A stretch of 64,000 bases of DNA from Bacillota bacterium (GCA_023443225.1 JAEZVF010000073.1:1-64000); one strand, 5' to 3'. Shown: positions 26,517 to 35,730, numbered from the stretch's first letter. Numbers and translations: made by a program. The notes: generated by a model not told the origin, from the letters alone.

Positions 26517-26631
26517 CTTAATTACCTTCTTTCTCTTTTGTTTTTTTTGATTGTAATCAAAAAATGTGTCAAAATAGTGCTATATGAATATATTGTGTTT
26601 TTTATCACATAATATACAGGACTATTAATAG

Positions 26632-26668
26632 GAAAAGTGGTCGCTGCTTGCTAACAACGCCACTTTTC
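26632..26668 (-). terminator. hairpin after the glycopolymer exporter operon
   Basis: GAAAAGTGG (26632-26640) pairs with CCACTTTTC (26660-26668) across a 19-nt loop, 12 bases past the stop of the exporter ATPase. The tail is not T-rich, so termination strength is uncertain. Confidence 0.5.
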
Positions 26669-26679
26669 ATAAGACACCA

Positions 26680-27420
26680 TTATTTTTCAGTCTTTTCTTC
26701 ATATATTTTACTAACTTCTTTTACAGAACCATTTGCAATGATATGACCATGCTCTAATATAATTGCTTTGTCGCAAAGCCTCCTAACCTGATCTAAAGAA
26801 TGGGATACAAATAAAACGGTAACACCCTTTTCCATCATTGACATGATTTTCTTTTCACTTTTCTTACGGAATCTGGCATCACCAACAGATAATACTTCAT
26901 CCAGTATTAGTATCTCCGGTTCAACAATTGTTGCAATGGAAAATCCAAGCCTTGCTTTCATTCCAGAAGAATAGTTTTTTACTGGTACATCAATAAAAGT
27001 TCCTATTTCAGAAAACTCTATAATTTCTTCATATTTTTCTTTTAAAAACTCTTTGGAATAACCAAGCATTGCCCCATACAGGAAAATGTTTTCTCTTCCG
27101 GTATAGTCCTTATCAAACCCAGCTCCTAATTCAAGTAACGGTACAATTTTCCCTTTTATTTCCAAAGTGCCTTCTGTAGGTTTTAGTACACCTGCAATCA
27201 CTTTTAGAAGGGTACTCTTACCTGCACCATTTAGACCGAGAATCCCAAGACGGTCACCTTTATTAAGTTGAAAAGATACATCCTTTAATGCCCAAAATTC
27301 CTGGTATTTCAGCTGTCTCTTTACAAATTTAATCACATACTCTTTCAGATTGTCAACCTTTTCTGAACTTAGGTTAAAACGCATTCCAATATGTTCTAAT
27401 TTAAGTATTACGTTACCCAT
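26680..27420 (-). CDS. teichoic-acid/polysaccharide exporter ATPase (TagH-like)
   Basis: The frame is open to 27489, but ATG 27420 (MGNVILKLEHIG) follows CAGGAGGC with good spacing and lies 16 bases after the permease stop, giving 246 residues. Walker A is GLNGAGKST (62-70); the signature is NYSSGMKARLGFSIA; Walker B is ILILDEVLSVGDARF. The pattern is diagnostic of the subfamily that exports undecaprenyl-linked glycans (TagH, RfbB/Wzt, KpsT-like). There is no C-terminal glycan-recognition domain, so it resembles short TagH/Wzt-type ATPases. It powers the TagG-like permease upstream and is the last gene of the operon. Confidence 0.93.
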   Translation of the reverse strand: MGNVILKLEHIGMRFNLSSEKVDNLKEYVIKFVKRQLKYQEFWALKDVSFQLNKGDRLGILGLNGAGKSTLLKVIAGVLKPTEGTLEIKGKIVPLLELGAGFDKDYTGRENIFLYGAMLGYSKEFLKEKYEEIIEFSEIGTFIDVPVKNYSSGMKARLGFSIATIVEPEILILDEVLSVGDARFRKKSEKKIMSMMEKGVTVLFVSHSLDQVRRLCDKAIILEHGHIIANGSVKEVSKIYEEKTEK

Positions 27421-27436
27421 AACAAGCCTCCTGCTT

Positions 27437-28222
27437 CTATATGTTGAGTATAAATTTATCCTGTTTTTTATAAAACAACAGAATTCCAACCAGTAAAGTT
27501 AAGAAACTTACTACTGTGGTAACAATTAAGGCATATTGATCAAGGGCTCTTCCATATACTGCATCTCTAAAGTTTAATATTAATAAGTACAATGGATTCA
27601 CCTTGAATATCCATTCATATCCCCTTCTTATCACTGTTTCAATATTATAAAAAATTGCAGAGCCATACATAATAAGCATTAGGACAACACTCCACAAATA
27701 CTCCAGATCTCTGAAAAATACAGAAAAGGTAGCCAATATCAAACCGACACCCATACTAAAAATTAAAATCAAGAATAAAGGTACGACTGCAAAAAGCATT
27801 CTGTAAGTAGGGGGCATTCCTAATACAGTAGCCACTACAACCAATACAAGTAGTGACAGAAGGAAAATAACATAGTTGGATAGTATGGTAGACATTGGAT
27901 AAATGTACTTTGGAACGTATACCTTTTTAATCATGGCACCATTATGGCGAATGGATTTCATTGCAGCCTTTGTTGAATTTGCAAAAAAGGAATATAATAG
28001 TCTACCTGTTAATACATACACAGGGAAAAATTTTTCGTCCCTACCCTGGAGTTTGGAGAAAACAATTGTTAATACAAACATCGTTAACAATGGTTCCAAA
28101 AGCGTCCATACATAGCCCATATAAGATCTTCTGTACTTTAGTTTTATGTCTTTTTTAACCAACTCCAGCAGTAAAAATCGATATTTGTTAAGATTTTCGA
28201 TCTTTTGTTTCAAAATACCCAC
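27437..28222 (-). CDS. teichoic-acid/polysaccharide exporter permease (TagG-like)
   Basis: The 261-residue protein has six transmembrane helices and the ABC-2 glycan exporter pattern: DIKLKYRRSYMGYVWTLLEP near the N-terminus, a typical amphipathic/coupling start, then conserved central helices. The start is a GTG preceded by AAAGGG. It sits between the glycerophosphotransferase and the ATPase with gaps of 10 and 16 bases, so the three are one transcription unit. It should move a lipid-linked cell wall polymer across the membrane. Confidence 0.93.
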   Translation of the reverse strand: MGILKQKIENLNKYRFLLLELVKKDIKLKYRRSYMGYVWTLLEPLLTMFVLTIVFSKLQGRDEKFFPVYVLTGRLLYSFFANSTKAAMKSIRHNGAMIKKVYVPKYIYPMSTILSNYVIFLLSLLVLVVVATVLGMPPTYRMLFAVVPLFLILIFSMGVGLILATFSVFFRDLEYLWSVVLMLIMYGSAIFYNIETVIRRGYEWIFKVNPLYLLILNFRDAVYGRALDQYALIVTTVVSFLTLLVGILLFYKKQDKFILNI

Positions 28223-28232
28223 CCAGACCCTT

Positions 28233-29480
28233 TCACTTTATAATTCGCTGTAAAACTTTTTGACTGCAATCGCTGCCATCTAAATAATTAAATTTTTCAT
28301 TAAATTTCTTGTATCTATCATCATAAACAAAGCCCGACATTAATTTTTTCATTTCCCCTGTAAGCTCTTCCTGGGTCATAACTATAGGACCTGGCAGCTC
28401 TTTCAAATCAAGATAAAAATCTCGGACATTGTTCTGATATTCATCTAAATCATACATGTAAAAAATCATTGGGCGCTTTAAGTTTGCATAGTCAAATAGT
28501 ACGCTGGAATAATCGGTAATTAATAAATCACTGATTGCATACAATTCATTGACATCTTCATACTTGGACACATTGTATACAAATCCGGCTTGTTTCTTAA
28601 AATCAAATTTATCTGCAATCTGACAATGCGCACGAAATAATATCACACAATCCTCTCCAACGTTCTCACGCAGAAGGTCAAAATCCAAATCCCCTTTGTA
28701 ACGGAAGCCTACAGCAGCATCATACTGATTGTCCCGGAAAGTAGGTGCATATAATATTATTTTCTTATCTTCCGGTAACTTTAACTTTTCTTTAAATGAT
28801 TTTAATTGTTCCTCCGTATACTGAAACATTGCATCATTCCTAGGATATCCCTCTTCAATAACCATACTGTTCCGACGCTCTTCTGAAATATCAAACGCCG
28901 AGCATAATTTTTCTGTGGTAAAAGCAGATGGAGAAAGCAAATAGGTAAACTGTTTACCATTCTCGGTATATTTCTTTTTGATTTCTTTCAGATCAAAGGC
29001 AGCATTTCCTTCTGCTTCAATATCACACCCAAGCCTTTTTAGCGGCGTACCATGCCAGGTTTGTACATAAATCTGTTCTTCCTTAAGCGTTACATAGGTA
29101 GGAATACCTGAATTAAACACTAAATACTTTGCCTGTGCCATCGCGGTGTGATAAGCATCGGAGATTCTCTTTACTACTTTTGTATTTCGGTTTTTCTTTA
29201 AATATTTATGACCATCTACATTGTTTACTGCCCACACAAACTGATAATCTTTGTATTTTTCATCCTCTAGCATGGCTAGATATAAAGCCTTCGGGCTACA
29301 GGCATAGCTTCTTCCTTGAAAGGATTCAAAAAGAATCAGCTTATCATCCACTTGTACTTTACGATTTAGTTTCTTATAATTACGCTTCCGATTGGAAAAT
29401 TGCAACTTACGATATAGATTTCGGAAGAACTCATTTTTCTTCGACAGATCTTCCAGCTTATTTTTAATTTGTGCTTTCAT
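28233..29480 (-). CDS. CDP-glycerol glycerophosphotransferase family protein (TagB/TagF-like)
   Basis: The 415-residue protein has the intact family signatures: QTWHGTPLKRLG (140-151) with the catalytic-type His, IILYAPTFRDN (241-251) and LLITDYSSVLFDYANLKRP (319-337). Family members add one or many glycerol-phosphate (or related polyol-phosphate) units to lipid-linked teichoic acid intermediates on the inner membrane face. Its length fits a GT-B-fold enzyme without extra domains. A CGGAG site precedes the ATG. The adjacent TagGH-type exporter and nonulosonate genes suggest it builds the backbone or linkage unit of the exported polymer. Priming or polymerising activity cannot be separated by sequence alone. 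Confidence 0.9.
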   Translation of the reverse strand: MKAQIKNKLEDLSKKNEFFRNLYRKLQFSNRKRNYKKLNRKVQVDDKLILFESFQGRSYACSPKALYLAMLEDEKYKDYQFVWAVNNVDGHKYLKKNRNTKVVKRISDAYHTAMAQAKYLVFNSGIPTYVTLKEEQIYVQTWHGTPLKRLGCDIEAEGNAAFDLKEIKKKYTENGKQFTYLLSPSAFTTEKLCSAFDISEERRNSMVIEEGYPRNDAMFQYTEEQLKSFKEKLKLPEDKKIILYAPTFRDNQYDAAVGFRYKGDLDFDLLRENVGEDCVILFRAHCQIADKFDFKKQAGFVYNVSKYEDVNELYAISDLLITDYSSVLFDYANLKRPMIFYMYDLDEYQNNVRDFYLDLKELPGPIVMTQEELTGEMKKLMSGFVYDDRYKKFNEKFNYLDGSDCSQKVLQRIIK

Positions 29481-29570
29481 ATCTACTCCGTTTCAGCGCT
29501 TGATTTTTGCGCATGCACACGACTTTTTCCACACAGTATTCTAGTGTGTTGTGTTACTACTGTCTTACTG

Positions 29571-30755
29571 CTATACTCTCATTTTTAATATATATTCAAT
29601 TGCTTCTCTTACTGCACCATCTCCACCTTTTGCAGATACAATGATATCAGCTGCTGCACGTGCTTTCGCTGTTGCGTTTGGTACAGAAAAGCTTAATCCC
29701 ACATGTTCTAATACTTCTACATCGTTAATATCATCACCCATATATGCTACTTCATCCAGGGTAATTCCCAATTCCTTGATGATTTCCTTCAGTACTGTTA
29801 ATTTATCACTAACTCCCATATGCAGGTAGTCAATTTTCAGCTTATCTGCTCTTCTTTTCACAATCTGTGTATCTTCACCGGTTATAATTGCCGTCTTAAT
29901 TCCCTGGTTACGTAATAAACCAAAGCCCATTCCGTCTAAGGTATTAAATTTCTTAAGTTCATCACCAGTTTCGGTGTAGTACATGCCTCCGTCGGTTAAG
30001 CAGCCGTCGCAATCTGTGGCAAATAATCGGATTTCTTTTTGATTCTTGGAACTAGTGTCTGGATACATGCGTGCCATCAGATTCTCAGTGATTAACCAAT
30101 CGCTTGGCTCATCAATCTCAAAATAAGTCTCTTCTTCCATCTCATAAGTGCCTACTTTACCAGACATACGGCAACTAGATTCTAATAAAAGCTTCTTGGT
30201 TGTAATATAAAAAGCACCGTTTTCAACCAAATAACCGTCGAATTCCTGTCTTCTTGGTCTATTCAAATAATCGTAATTCAAAGGTTTTGCACCTTCTGGT
30301 GTTTCTTCCCATACAAATCGTTTTTGCCTTACAACGGACAATAGGCTATCATTTCCTCCCTTTCGGTAAGTCGAAATAGCCCCATCTAAATGCTTCGAAG
30401 TCAACAATGGACTCGTTGCTTGTATTAATATAATATGCTCAAAATCATAGTGATCAGCAAAATCCAACATGGCTGATTCCGTAGATGCAGTATCCGTAGC
30501 CGTATGCGCAGCTCTTCCGATACAGGAAAGCTTATCACATCCATTTTCTGCAGCTTTGTATTCTGCCACTGCTTTCTCAATTTCTGGGCTGTCCGTACTG
30601 ATATATACTTTATCAATGTCATTACAATTAACTGCCGCATCGATTACCCAATAAACCAATGGTCTTCCATTGATCGGTTTAATATTCTTTAAAGGAATTG
30701 ATTTGCTTCCGCCACGTACCGGTATAAAAGCAACGAATTTATCCTGGTTTCCCAT
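29571..30755 (-). CDS. fused CMP-nonulosonate cytidylyltransferase / KdsC-like phosphatase
   Basis: The 394-residue protein has two domains. Residues 5-230 are an acylneuraminate cytidylyltransferase (FIPVRGGSKSIPLKNIKPIN, YISTDSPEIE, ILIQATSPLLTS, RPRRQ), which would activate a nonulosonic acid with CTP to its CMP form. Residues 240-394 are a HAD phosphatase of the KdsC type: ATDCDGCLTDGG with the nucleophile and acid at D248/D250, ITGEDTQIV, then GVSDKL and YMGDDINDVEVL. The phosphatase could remove the 9-phosphate left by a phosphate-dependent synthase. The same fusion is known in animal and some bacterial CMP-sialate synthetases. It follows the neuB-like gene after a hairpin and precedes the glycerophosphotransferase. 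The sugar (Neu5Ac, KDN or another) cannot be fixed by sequence. Confidence 0.9.
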   Translation of the reverse strand: MGNQDKFVAFIPVRGGSKSIPLKNIKPINGRPLVYWVIDAAVNCNDIDKVYISTDSPEIEKAVAEYKAAENGCDKLSCIGRAAHTATDTASTESAMLDFADHYDFEHIILIQATSPLLTSKHLDGAISTYRKGGNDSLLSVVRQKRFVWEETPEGAKPLNYDYLNRPRRQEFDGYLVENGAFYITTKKLLLESSCRMSGKVGTYEMEEETYFEIDEPSDWLITENLMARMYPDTSSKNQKEIRLFATDCDGCLTDGGMYYTETGDELKKFNTLDGMGFGLLRNQGIKTAIITGEDTQIVKRRADKLKIDYLHMGVSDKLTVLKEIIKELGITLDEVAYMGDDINDVEVLEHVGLSFSVPNATAKARAAADIIVSAKGGDGAVREAIEYILKMRV

Positions 30756-30813
30756 TTCACTCTAGAACCTTTCTTATTATATTCTGTTAACTTTACCTTT
30801 TACATCAAAACTA

Positions 30814-30838
30814 AGGTTGAAAGATTTCCTTTCAACCT
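30814..30838 (-). terminator. hairpin inside the glycopolymer operon
   Basis: AGGTTGAAAG (30814-30823) pairs perfectly with CTTTCAACCT (30829-30838) around a 5-nt loop, followed on the minus strand by TTAGTTTTG. It lies between the neuB-like and cytidylyltransferase genes, so it may act as a partial terminator that lowers expression of the distal genes. Confidence 0.55.
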
Positions 30839-30856
30839 CAAAGATATGAATTTTTA

Positions 30857-31723
30857 TTACTTATTGCCTTTATATTTCAATTTTTCTCTTTGCACTTTCT
30901 CAATATCAAGAAGGTCTGCTTCTTTGTATGTCATAGCTTTTTCTACAGCACGAAGATCTCTTACTAATTTTCTTAAACCGTCTGGCTCTAAAGACGCTGC
31001 GTGGTCAGTACCCTTCCAAGTTCTATCTAAAGTGAAATGTCTTTCCACCCAAGTTGCACCTAAAGCATAAGATGCTACGTCAACAGCCACACCTAAATGG
31101 TGACCTGAGAAACCGATTTCTTTTACGATATCACCATATTCTTCTTTTAATCTCTTAACTTCTAACAAGCAGATATCTTCAAATGGTACCGGATATCCAG
31201 AAGTACAACTGTAAAGGACAACATCCTTATTACGCTTCTTTTCTACAAAGAAATCAACCATTTTCTTGATTTCATCCTTCGTTGTCATACCAACGGAAAT
31301 ATGAATTTCACCTTTATAGTTATCACATAACCATCCTAACATTTCAAAATGTGTGTTGATGGCTGATGGAATCTTAATTAATTCCGGATTAAGAGAAGCC
31401 ATTTCTTTTGCAGATGTTAAATCCCAAACAGAAGTACTATATATAATACCAATCTGTTCACAATATTTTTTAAGTTCTGCATGCTGCTCTAAGTTAAACT
31501 CTAAGAAGTCTCTATGCTTTCCATAAGTTTCACCATAGGAGTTTGCTGGGTTTGGATGAGGAGCATTATAACCCTCTTCCCCTAATAACTCTAAATTATT
31601 TCTTTTCTGAAATTTTGCAACGTCGGCATTACAGTAGTCTTTTGCGGTTTTGATCAGTTCTTTTGCAATCTCAAAATCACCCTTATGGTTACATCCAATT
31701 TCCGCTATCACTTTTGCTTTCAT
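30857..31723 (-). CDS. NeuB-family nonulosonic acid synthase lacking the SAF domain
   Basis: The 288-residue protein is the TIM-barrel part of sialic acid synthases, which condense PEP with a hexose or hexosamine substrate. Family motifs: AEIGCNHKGDFEIAKELI (7-24), AKFQKR, IKIPSAINTH, GYPVPFEDI and the metal/PEP-binding C-terminal FSGHHLGVAVDVASYALGATWVERHFTLDRTWKGTDHAASL (split here as HLGVAVDVASYALGATWVER and HFTLDRTWKGTDHAA). The C-terminal antifreeze-like SAF domain found in classical NeuB (about 340-350 residues) is missing, and the stop follows soon after the barrel. A set of shorter family members exists, so this need not be a truncation. An AAGAAAGGGAC site precedes the ATG. With the downstream fused enzyme it makes a compact CMP-nonulosonate route. 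Confidence 0.88.
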   Translation of the reverse strand: MKAKVIAEIGCNHKGDFEIAKELIKTAKDYCNADVAKFQKRNNLELLGEEGYNAPHPNPANSYGETYGKHRDFLEFNLEQHAELKKYCEQIGIIYSTSVWDLTSAKEMASLNPELIKIPSAINTHFEMLGWLCDNYKGEIHISVGMTTKDEIKKMVDFFVEKKRNKDVVLYSCTSGYPVPFEDICLLEVKRLKEEYGDIVKEIGFSGHHLGVAVDVASYALGATWVERHFTLDRTWKGTDHAASLEPDGLRKLVRDLRAVEKAMTYKEADLLDIEKVQREKLKYKGNK

Positions 31724-31799
31724 ACTATTGTCCCTTTCTTGTGTATAAATTCTTGTTTGGCTTTATTTGTATTATGGTTTACATGAATCTTTTCTATCA

Positions 31800-34700
31800 C
31801 TATTTTTTCATATTTTCTTTTGCCGTTTTTACTAGGGCCTCGGTTTTACTATAAAACCTTTTACCAATAAAATATTTTATCCGCTGCTTTATATTCCGGC
31901 TCTTGCTTTTCTTCAACATGGTCTGGCTGTATTCCTTGCACATATCCAGCGCTTCTTTATCCATTCCACGTTTCATGAGACTTTTCACTCTATAATATAA
32001 CATAATATCTCTTTGATAGATAGTATTTTGTGAATCAATTGCACCAATTGCTTCATATGCCTGATACTTATCAAGATAGTGTAATATCAAATATTTTCCC
32101 AGCCGACCTTTCCATAGATAAGCAGATAGGGCCATATCTTTTCGTAAGTCCTTTGTTTCCTTCTGTCCCGATATCTCAAGGAACTTAGCCATATATTGAG
32201 TTCCAGATTTGTAATGGTGCTGTGTATAAAGCACAACAGCCTTATAGAAATAAAGGCTTTCTGGACATATCAATTCCCCAGTATAATTAAGTATATCGTG
32301 ATACCTTTGATTCATGAAGAGCCATTGGAAATAATAATCCTGTAGTATTCTATCCTGATGAACCATGTCCATATGATTCGTAAAAAACTTATCCCGGACT
32401 GTATTGGTTTCCTCCCGTAACGCTTTCAAAGCTTCCGTAATTTCTCCTTTGGTAGTCTCTTCTGTCACATTGTAATTCCAGAAATCATAGATGGAAGTGA
32501 CATCCATAACCTGTCCCATACAACGGTTTTCAAAGATAAACTTCTGAAGGATTTTATTGGTTTCATTAAACAATCTTTTTCTGTTCTGGAATTCACTACT
32601 TCTTACATCAATAAGTGGTACTTGGTGGGACTTTTCTTTAAATTCTGAGAATTCAAACTGATATATGTTCTTCCATCTCTTCTCTGTAACAATCAATTCC
32701 CGATATAGATATTCCAGTACTTCTAATATTTTCGGTACACACGGATTCTGGGGGTCATAGATTTCTTCACTTAAATACTTCTCATCCACAAACTTAAATG
32801 GTAGGGGATTGTTATATAGATCTTTGAAGTTTACTACGCAGCCAGAATGACGTAAGCGATCGTAAGCTGCCTGTATTCTTTGCCTTCTTACATTATAAAC
32901 GTCTGTAGAGTCCAATCCTTCGATTAAAATAATCGGAAGTCCTAAGATTGCCGCATCTAAATACGCTGTACTCCAGGTAGTGATTGCTGCATCAAACTCT
33001 TGCATAATATCTTCCAGCACTACTGGTTCATCCAATAATATCAGATTCTCAGGGCGATTGTCAATGTAATCATACAAATGTTCGGACAAGACATGCAGTT
33101 GTTTTCCCTTCTCTGAAGGAAGATATCTTGGTTTTATGGTGAATCTTTTATCTGGATTACTGCGTGCAATATGGCATAACACATCCGCTAGTTGTGTTTT
33201 TCCGACATGTCCGTAAGGATAAGCACCCTGCTCAATAATCAATACATTTTTAATCTGATTGATATCTTTCACCGGAATCTGCTGTCTTAGCTTAATTAAA
33301 CGGTCGTATTGTGGATTGCCGATAGCCACTAGATTATATTTTAATCCGTTTTCTTCAAATTCATCAAATTTGCTTGTTCCTATTGCAAGTGCAAGATCAG
33401 GATTTACACCCATTACAATAGAAGAAAAAAGACTTGCAAATGTAATAATGAACTTATCTGCCGCATTTAATTTTTTATATAAGTTATTGTAACAATCATA
33501 CTTTAGTGGAGCTGAAAATACGAAGTCCACGAAACTTACTAGTTTTATGTTAAATTCATCAATATCGATAAATGGTATATTCTCCTGAATATACATTTTA
33601 TTATTAATTGCATCCTCTTTATCTTTTACAATTACGGTACAATGGTGTCCTCTTGCAGTCAGTACTTTTATTAAATTTACAAATACATAATTCGTTGAAT
33701 CAAACGCTGACAAAAATAGTACATTCAAGGAGTGTATACCGGAGGATTCTATAAATCCATCTTTAGGAATGCAGGTTATCTTCGAATCGATCGCTTTTAA
33801 ATCATCACTGCCATCCACGACAACAACCTCATCTAAATATTCTACATACTCTTCTAATACTTCCTTGGAGTTCTTCGCTTCATTAATCATAAGAATTTTT
33901 TTTGTATTCAGAAGAGAGGAAAAAGCATTCATCCATACTGATTTCTTCCCAACTGTATCAATCACAGTATCAAAATCAATTCCTCCATACATACTCTTGA
34001 ATTCACGATTGAATAATTTTCTTTTTGATTTGATGTTGTGTGATTCCCGTAAGTACTTCTTTTCAAAAAATGTCTTATTGTTCTCATATTTGGAATTAAC
34101 AACAAGTATATCTTTATTAATCCTGGAAAATTCATTCTGATAGGCATAAATATCATTGCCATCCACCACGACTACATTGTTGTCATAATCCATCTGTTTC
34201 AGAATATGGAAGCATAATTCCCTCTCAGATATTTGATTTAACAAACCAATATGAACAAGTACTTTTTTCTTATGATTCACTTCAGTATAAGTATATTTTG
34301 AAAGTTCTTTCTGCTTATCCTTATTACCAAATATAATAGAAACAGCTCTGTTTGCCGCTAGCCCATCATTATATGGGGCATATATTTCTGCAAATGCTTT
34401 ATATACATCCCGGTATTCTTCTACCACAGAATCTATGGATTTGACTTTGGATAATAATTGTTTAACATTGGTGCATATCGGACCAGGAAGCGTATCGATC
34501 GGAATATAGGCTTCTTCATCAATACCACTGCGTTCTCTGTCATAGTCAAAAAACAGAAATGGCCGCCCAGTACCTAAGAATTCCATAAACATGTTGTTAT
34601 AATCTGCAATCAGAATATCAGCTATTGCAAATAATTTTCGGTTTTCTATCTCATCTGGTGCCAACAGAAAATCAATCTTCTTATTAACAAAACTATCCGA

Positions 34701-35519
34701 ATCGGATGGTTCTAATTTTGTAAGCAATACATAACCTTCTGGCAGACCTTTACTAATTTTAGAAATATGATTTTGTATCACTTTCGAATTGTCCAAAAAT
34801 TTACCATCAATTTTACGGGCAGCCGGTGAATAAAGAATAATCTTATGTCCCTTAAAATTGCAGTTTAACTCCCTTTCCAACCTTTCGACCAAGGGTTCTT
34901 TTTTTTCTTTATTTAACAAGCTGTTAGATAGATGACCTGTCTCAACAACCGTACCAGAAAAAAGCCCTTTTAAGTTGTAAGCCTGAAACAATTTCTCTGT
35001 GGTATAATGATTTGGAGATACTAAGTAATCACAAAAATATAAATTCTTTTGTGTGTTCCAAATTTGTGCGGTTGACTTAGTATTTTCATGGATTCCAATC
35101 TTTCTTAAAGGAATATCATCCCAAGCATTGATACAGATTTGACCTTCCTTTTTCATAAAGAAGGTTGGAAGCTGGCGCTCATAGATTATATATTTTGCCT
35201 TTGCTAGGGCTTCCAGATATTTGAGCGTACCAACTTTAATGAGTTTCACTCTAGGATGATTTTCACAATGAGCAATCTTTTCTTCATCCCGTACTTTCCT
35301 GTTGCTGACAACCCAATAATGGATGAACTTATCATAATCAGAGTTTTCAATTAATTCGTGAAATAAGGCATAAGAATTTCCTGATATATTCACTGGTCTG
35401 TTGGTTATATATAAAATTAGCTTGTCATCTATTGGGGCATTCTCGTAATACTTCGAATACTTATTTCTCGTCGCATTTACCTTCATTGCTTTCACTTTTG
35501 TTCTTCTTACCTTATGCAT
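31800..35519 (-). CDS. giant multidomain glycerophosphotransferase-like glycosyltransferase
   Basis: The frame opens at a TTG (35549), but ATG 35519 (MHKVRRTK) follows AAGGAGAA, giving 1239 residues. Residues about 25-400 follow the CDP-glycerol glycerophosphotransferase fold, yet the key signatures are altered. WHGTPLK is WDDIPLR (133-139) and TDYSSVLFD is ADYNNMFME (from 305). A second GT-B-like region runs from about 410 to 860, with IGNPQYDRLIKLRQ and ENLILLDEPVVLEDIMQEFD followed by TTWSTAYLDAAILGLPIIL, a glycosyltransferase-type nucleotide-sugar site. The last ~270 residues look like helical TPR-type repeats. It is the first gene of the operon. A bifunctional enzyme whose first domain is binding-only is plausible; the donor may be the CMP-sugar made by its neighbours. 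Confidence 0.7.
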   Translation of the reverse strand: MHKVRRTKVKAMKVNATRNKYSKYYENAPIDDKLILYITNRPVNISGNSYALFHELIENSDYDKFIHYWVVSNRKVRDEEKIAHCENHPRVKLIKVGTLKYLEALAKAKYIIYERQLPTFFMKKEGQICINAWDDIPLRKIGIHENTKSTAQIWNTQKNLYFCDYLVSPNHYTTEKLFQAYNLKGLFSGTVVETGHLSNSLLNKEKKEPLVERLERELNCNFKGHKIILYSPAARKIDGKFLDNSKVIQNHISKISKGLPEGYVLLTKLEPSDSDSFVNKKIDFLLAPDEIENRKLFAIADILIADYNNMFMEFLGTGRPFLFFDYDRERSGIDEEAYIPIDTLPGPICTNVKQLLSKVKSIDSVVEEYRDVYKAFAEIYAPYNDGLAANRAVSIIFGNKDKQKELSKYTYTEVNHKKKVLVHIGLLNQISERELCFHILKQMDYDNNVVVVDGNDIYAYQNEFSRINKDILVVNSKYENNKTFFEKKYLRESHNIKSKRKLFNREFKSMYGGIDFDTVIDTVGKKSVWMNAFSSLLNTKKILMINEAKNSKEVLEEYVEYLDEVVVVDGSDDLKAIDSKITCIPKDGFIESSGIHSLNVLFLSAFDSTNYVFVNLIKVLTARGHHCTVIVKDKEDAINNKMYIQENIPFIDIDEFNIKLVSFVDFVFSAPLKYDCYNNLYKKLNAADKFIITFASLFSSIVMGVNPDLALAIGTSKFDEFEENGLKYNLVAIGNPQYDRLIKLRQQIPVKDINQIKNVLIIEQGAYPYGHVGKTQLADVLCHIARSNPDKRFTIKPRYLPSEKGKQLHVLSEHLYDYIDNRPENLILLDEPVVLEDIMQEFDAAITTWSTAYLDAAILGLPIILIEGLDSTDVYNVRRQRIQAAYDRLRHSGCVVNFKDLYNNPLPFKFVDEKYLSEEIYDPQNPCVPKILEVLEYLYRELIVTEKRWKNIYQFEFSEFKEKSHQVPLIDVRSSEFQNRKRLFNETNKILQKFIFENRCMGQVMDVTSIYDFWNYNVTEETTKGEITEALKALREETNTVRDKFFTNHMDMVHQDRILQDYYFQWLFMNQRYHDILNYTGELICPESLYFYKAVVLYTQHHYKSGTQYMAKFLEISGQKETKDLRKDMALSAYLWKGRLGKYLILHYLDKYQAYEAIGAIDSQNTIYQRDIMLYYRVKSLMKRGMDKEALDMCKEYSQTMLKKSKSRNIKQRIKYFIGKRFYSKTEALVKTAKENMKK

Positions 35520-35557
35520 TGTCAGGTATTCTCCTTTCAGATGTACCAAATATCTAG

Positions 35558-35653
35558 GATTTGGGTGTTATAAGCCCAATTAAGATTATTGAATGAATAG
35601 CGCTGTATATATATTCATAATTACAGTTACTTTGGACTTATGACGCCCAAATC
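35558..35653. repeat. small element with inverted terminal repeats
   Basis: The left end GATTTGGGTGTTATAAGCCC (from 35558) and the right end, read on the other strand, GATTTGGGCGTCATAAGTCC (from 35653) match at most positions, bounding about 96 bp. A third related sequence stands at 14585-14608. No coding capacity. It lies directly upstream of the glycopolymer operon and may carry its promoter, although I see no clear -35/-10 pair. Confidence 0.5.
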
Positions 35654-35702
35654 ACAAGCTTTAAAAGAATTGTTTCCAATCTATGTTAATCTATTCATAT
35701 CA

Positions 35703-35730
35703 CAAAAAAGCACCTGCTATTCGCAAGTGT
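35703..35730 (-). terminator. terminator of RNase P RNA
   Basis: GCACCTGC (35710-35717) pairs with GCAAGTGT (35723-35730), one G-U pair included, followed on the minus strand by six T (complement of 35704-35709). Confidence 0.75.

Noticed and set aside
26517..26600. Promoter for the metallophosphatase from a TTGACA on the minus strand
   Set aside because: No acceptable -10 box at 16-18 bases; the gene may be transcribed from the operon upstream or a non-canonical promoter.
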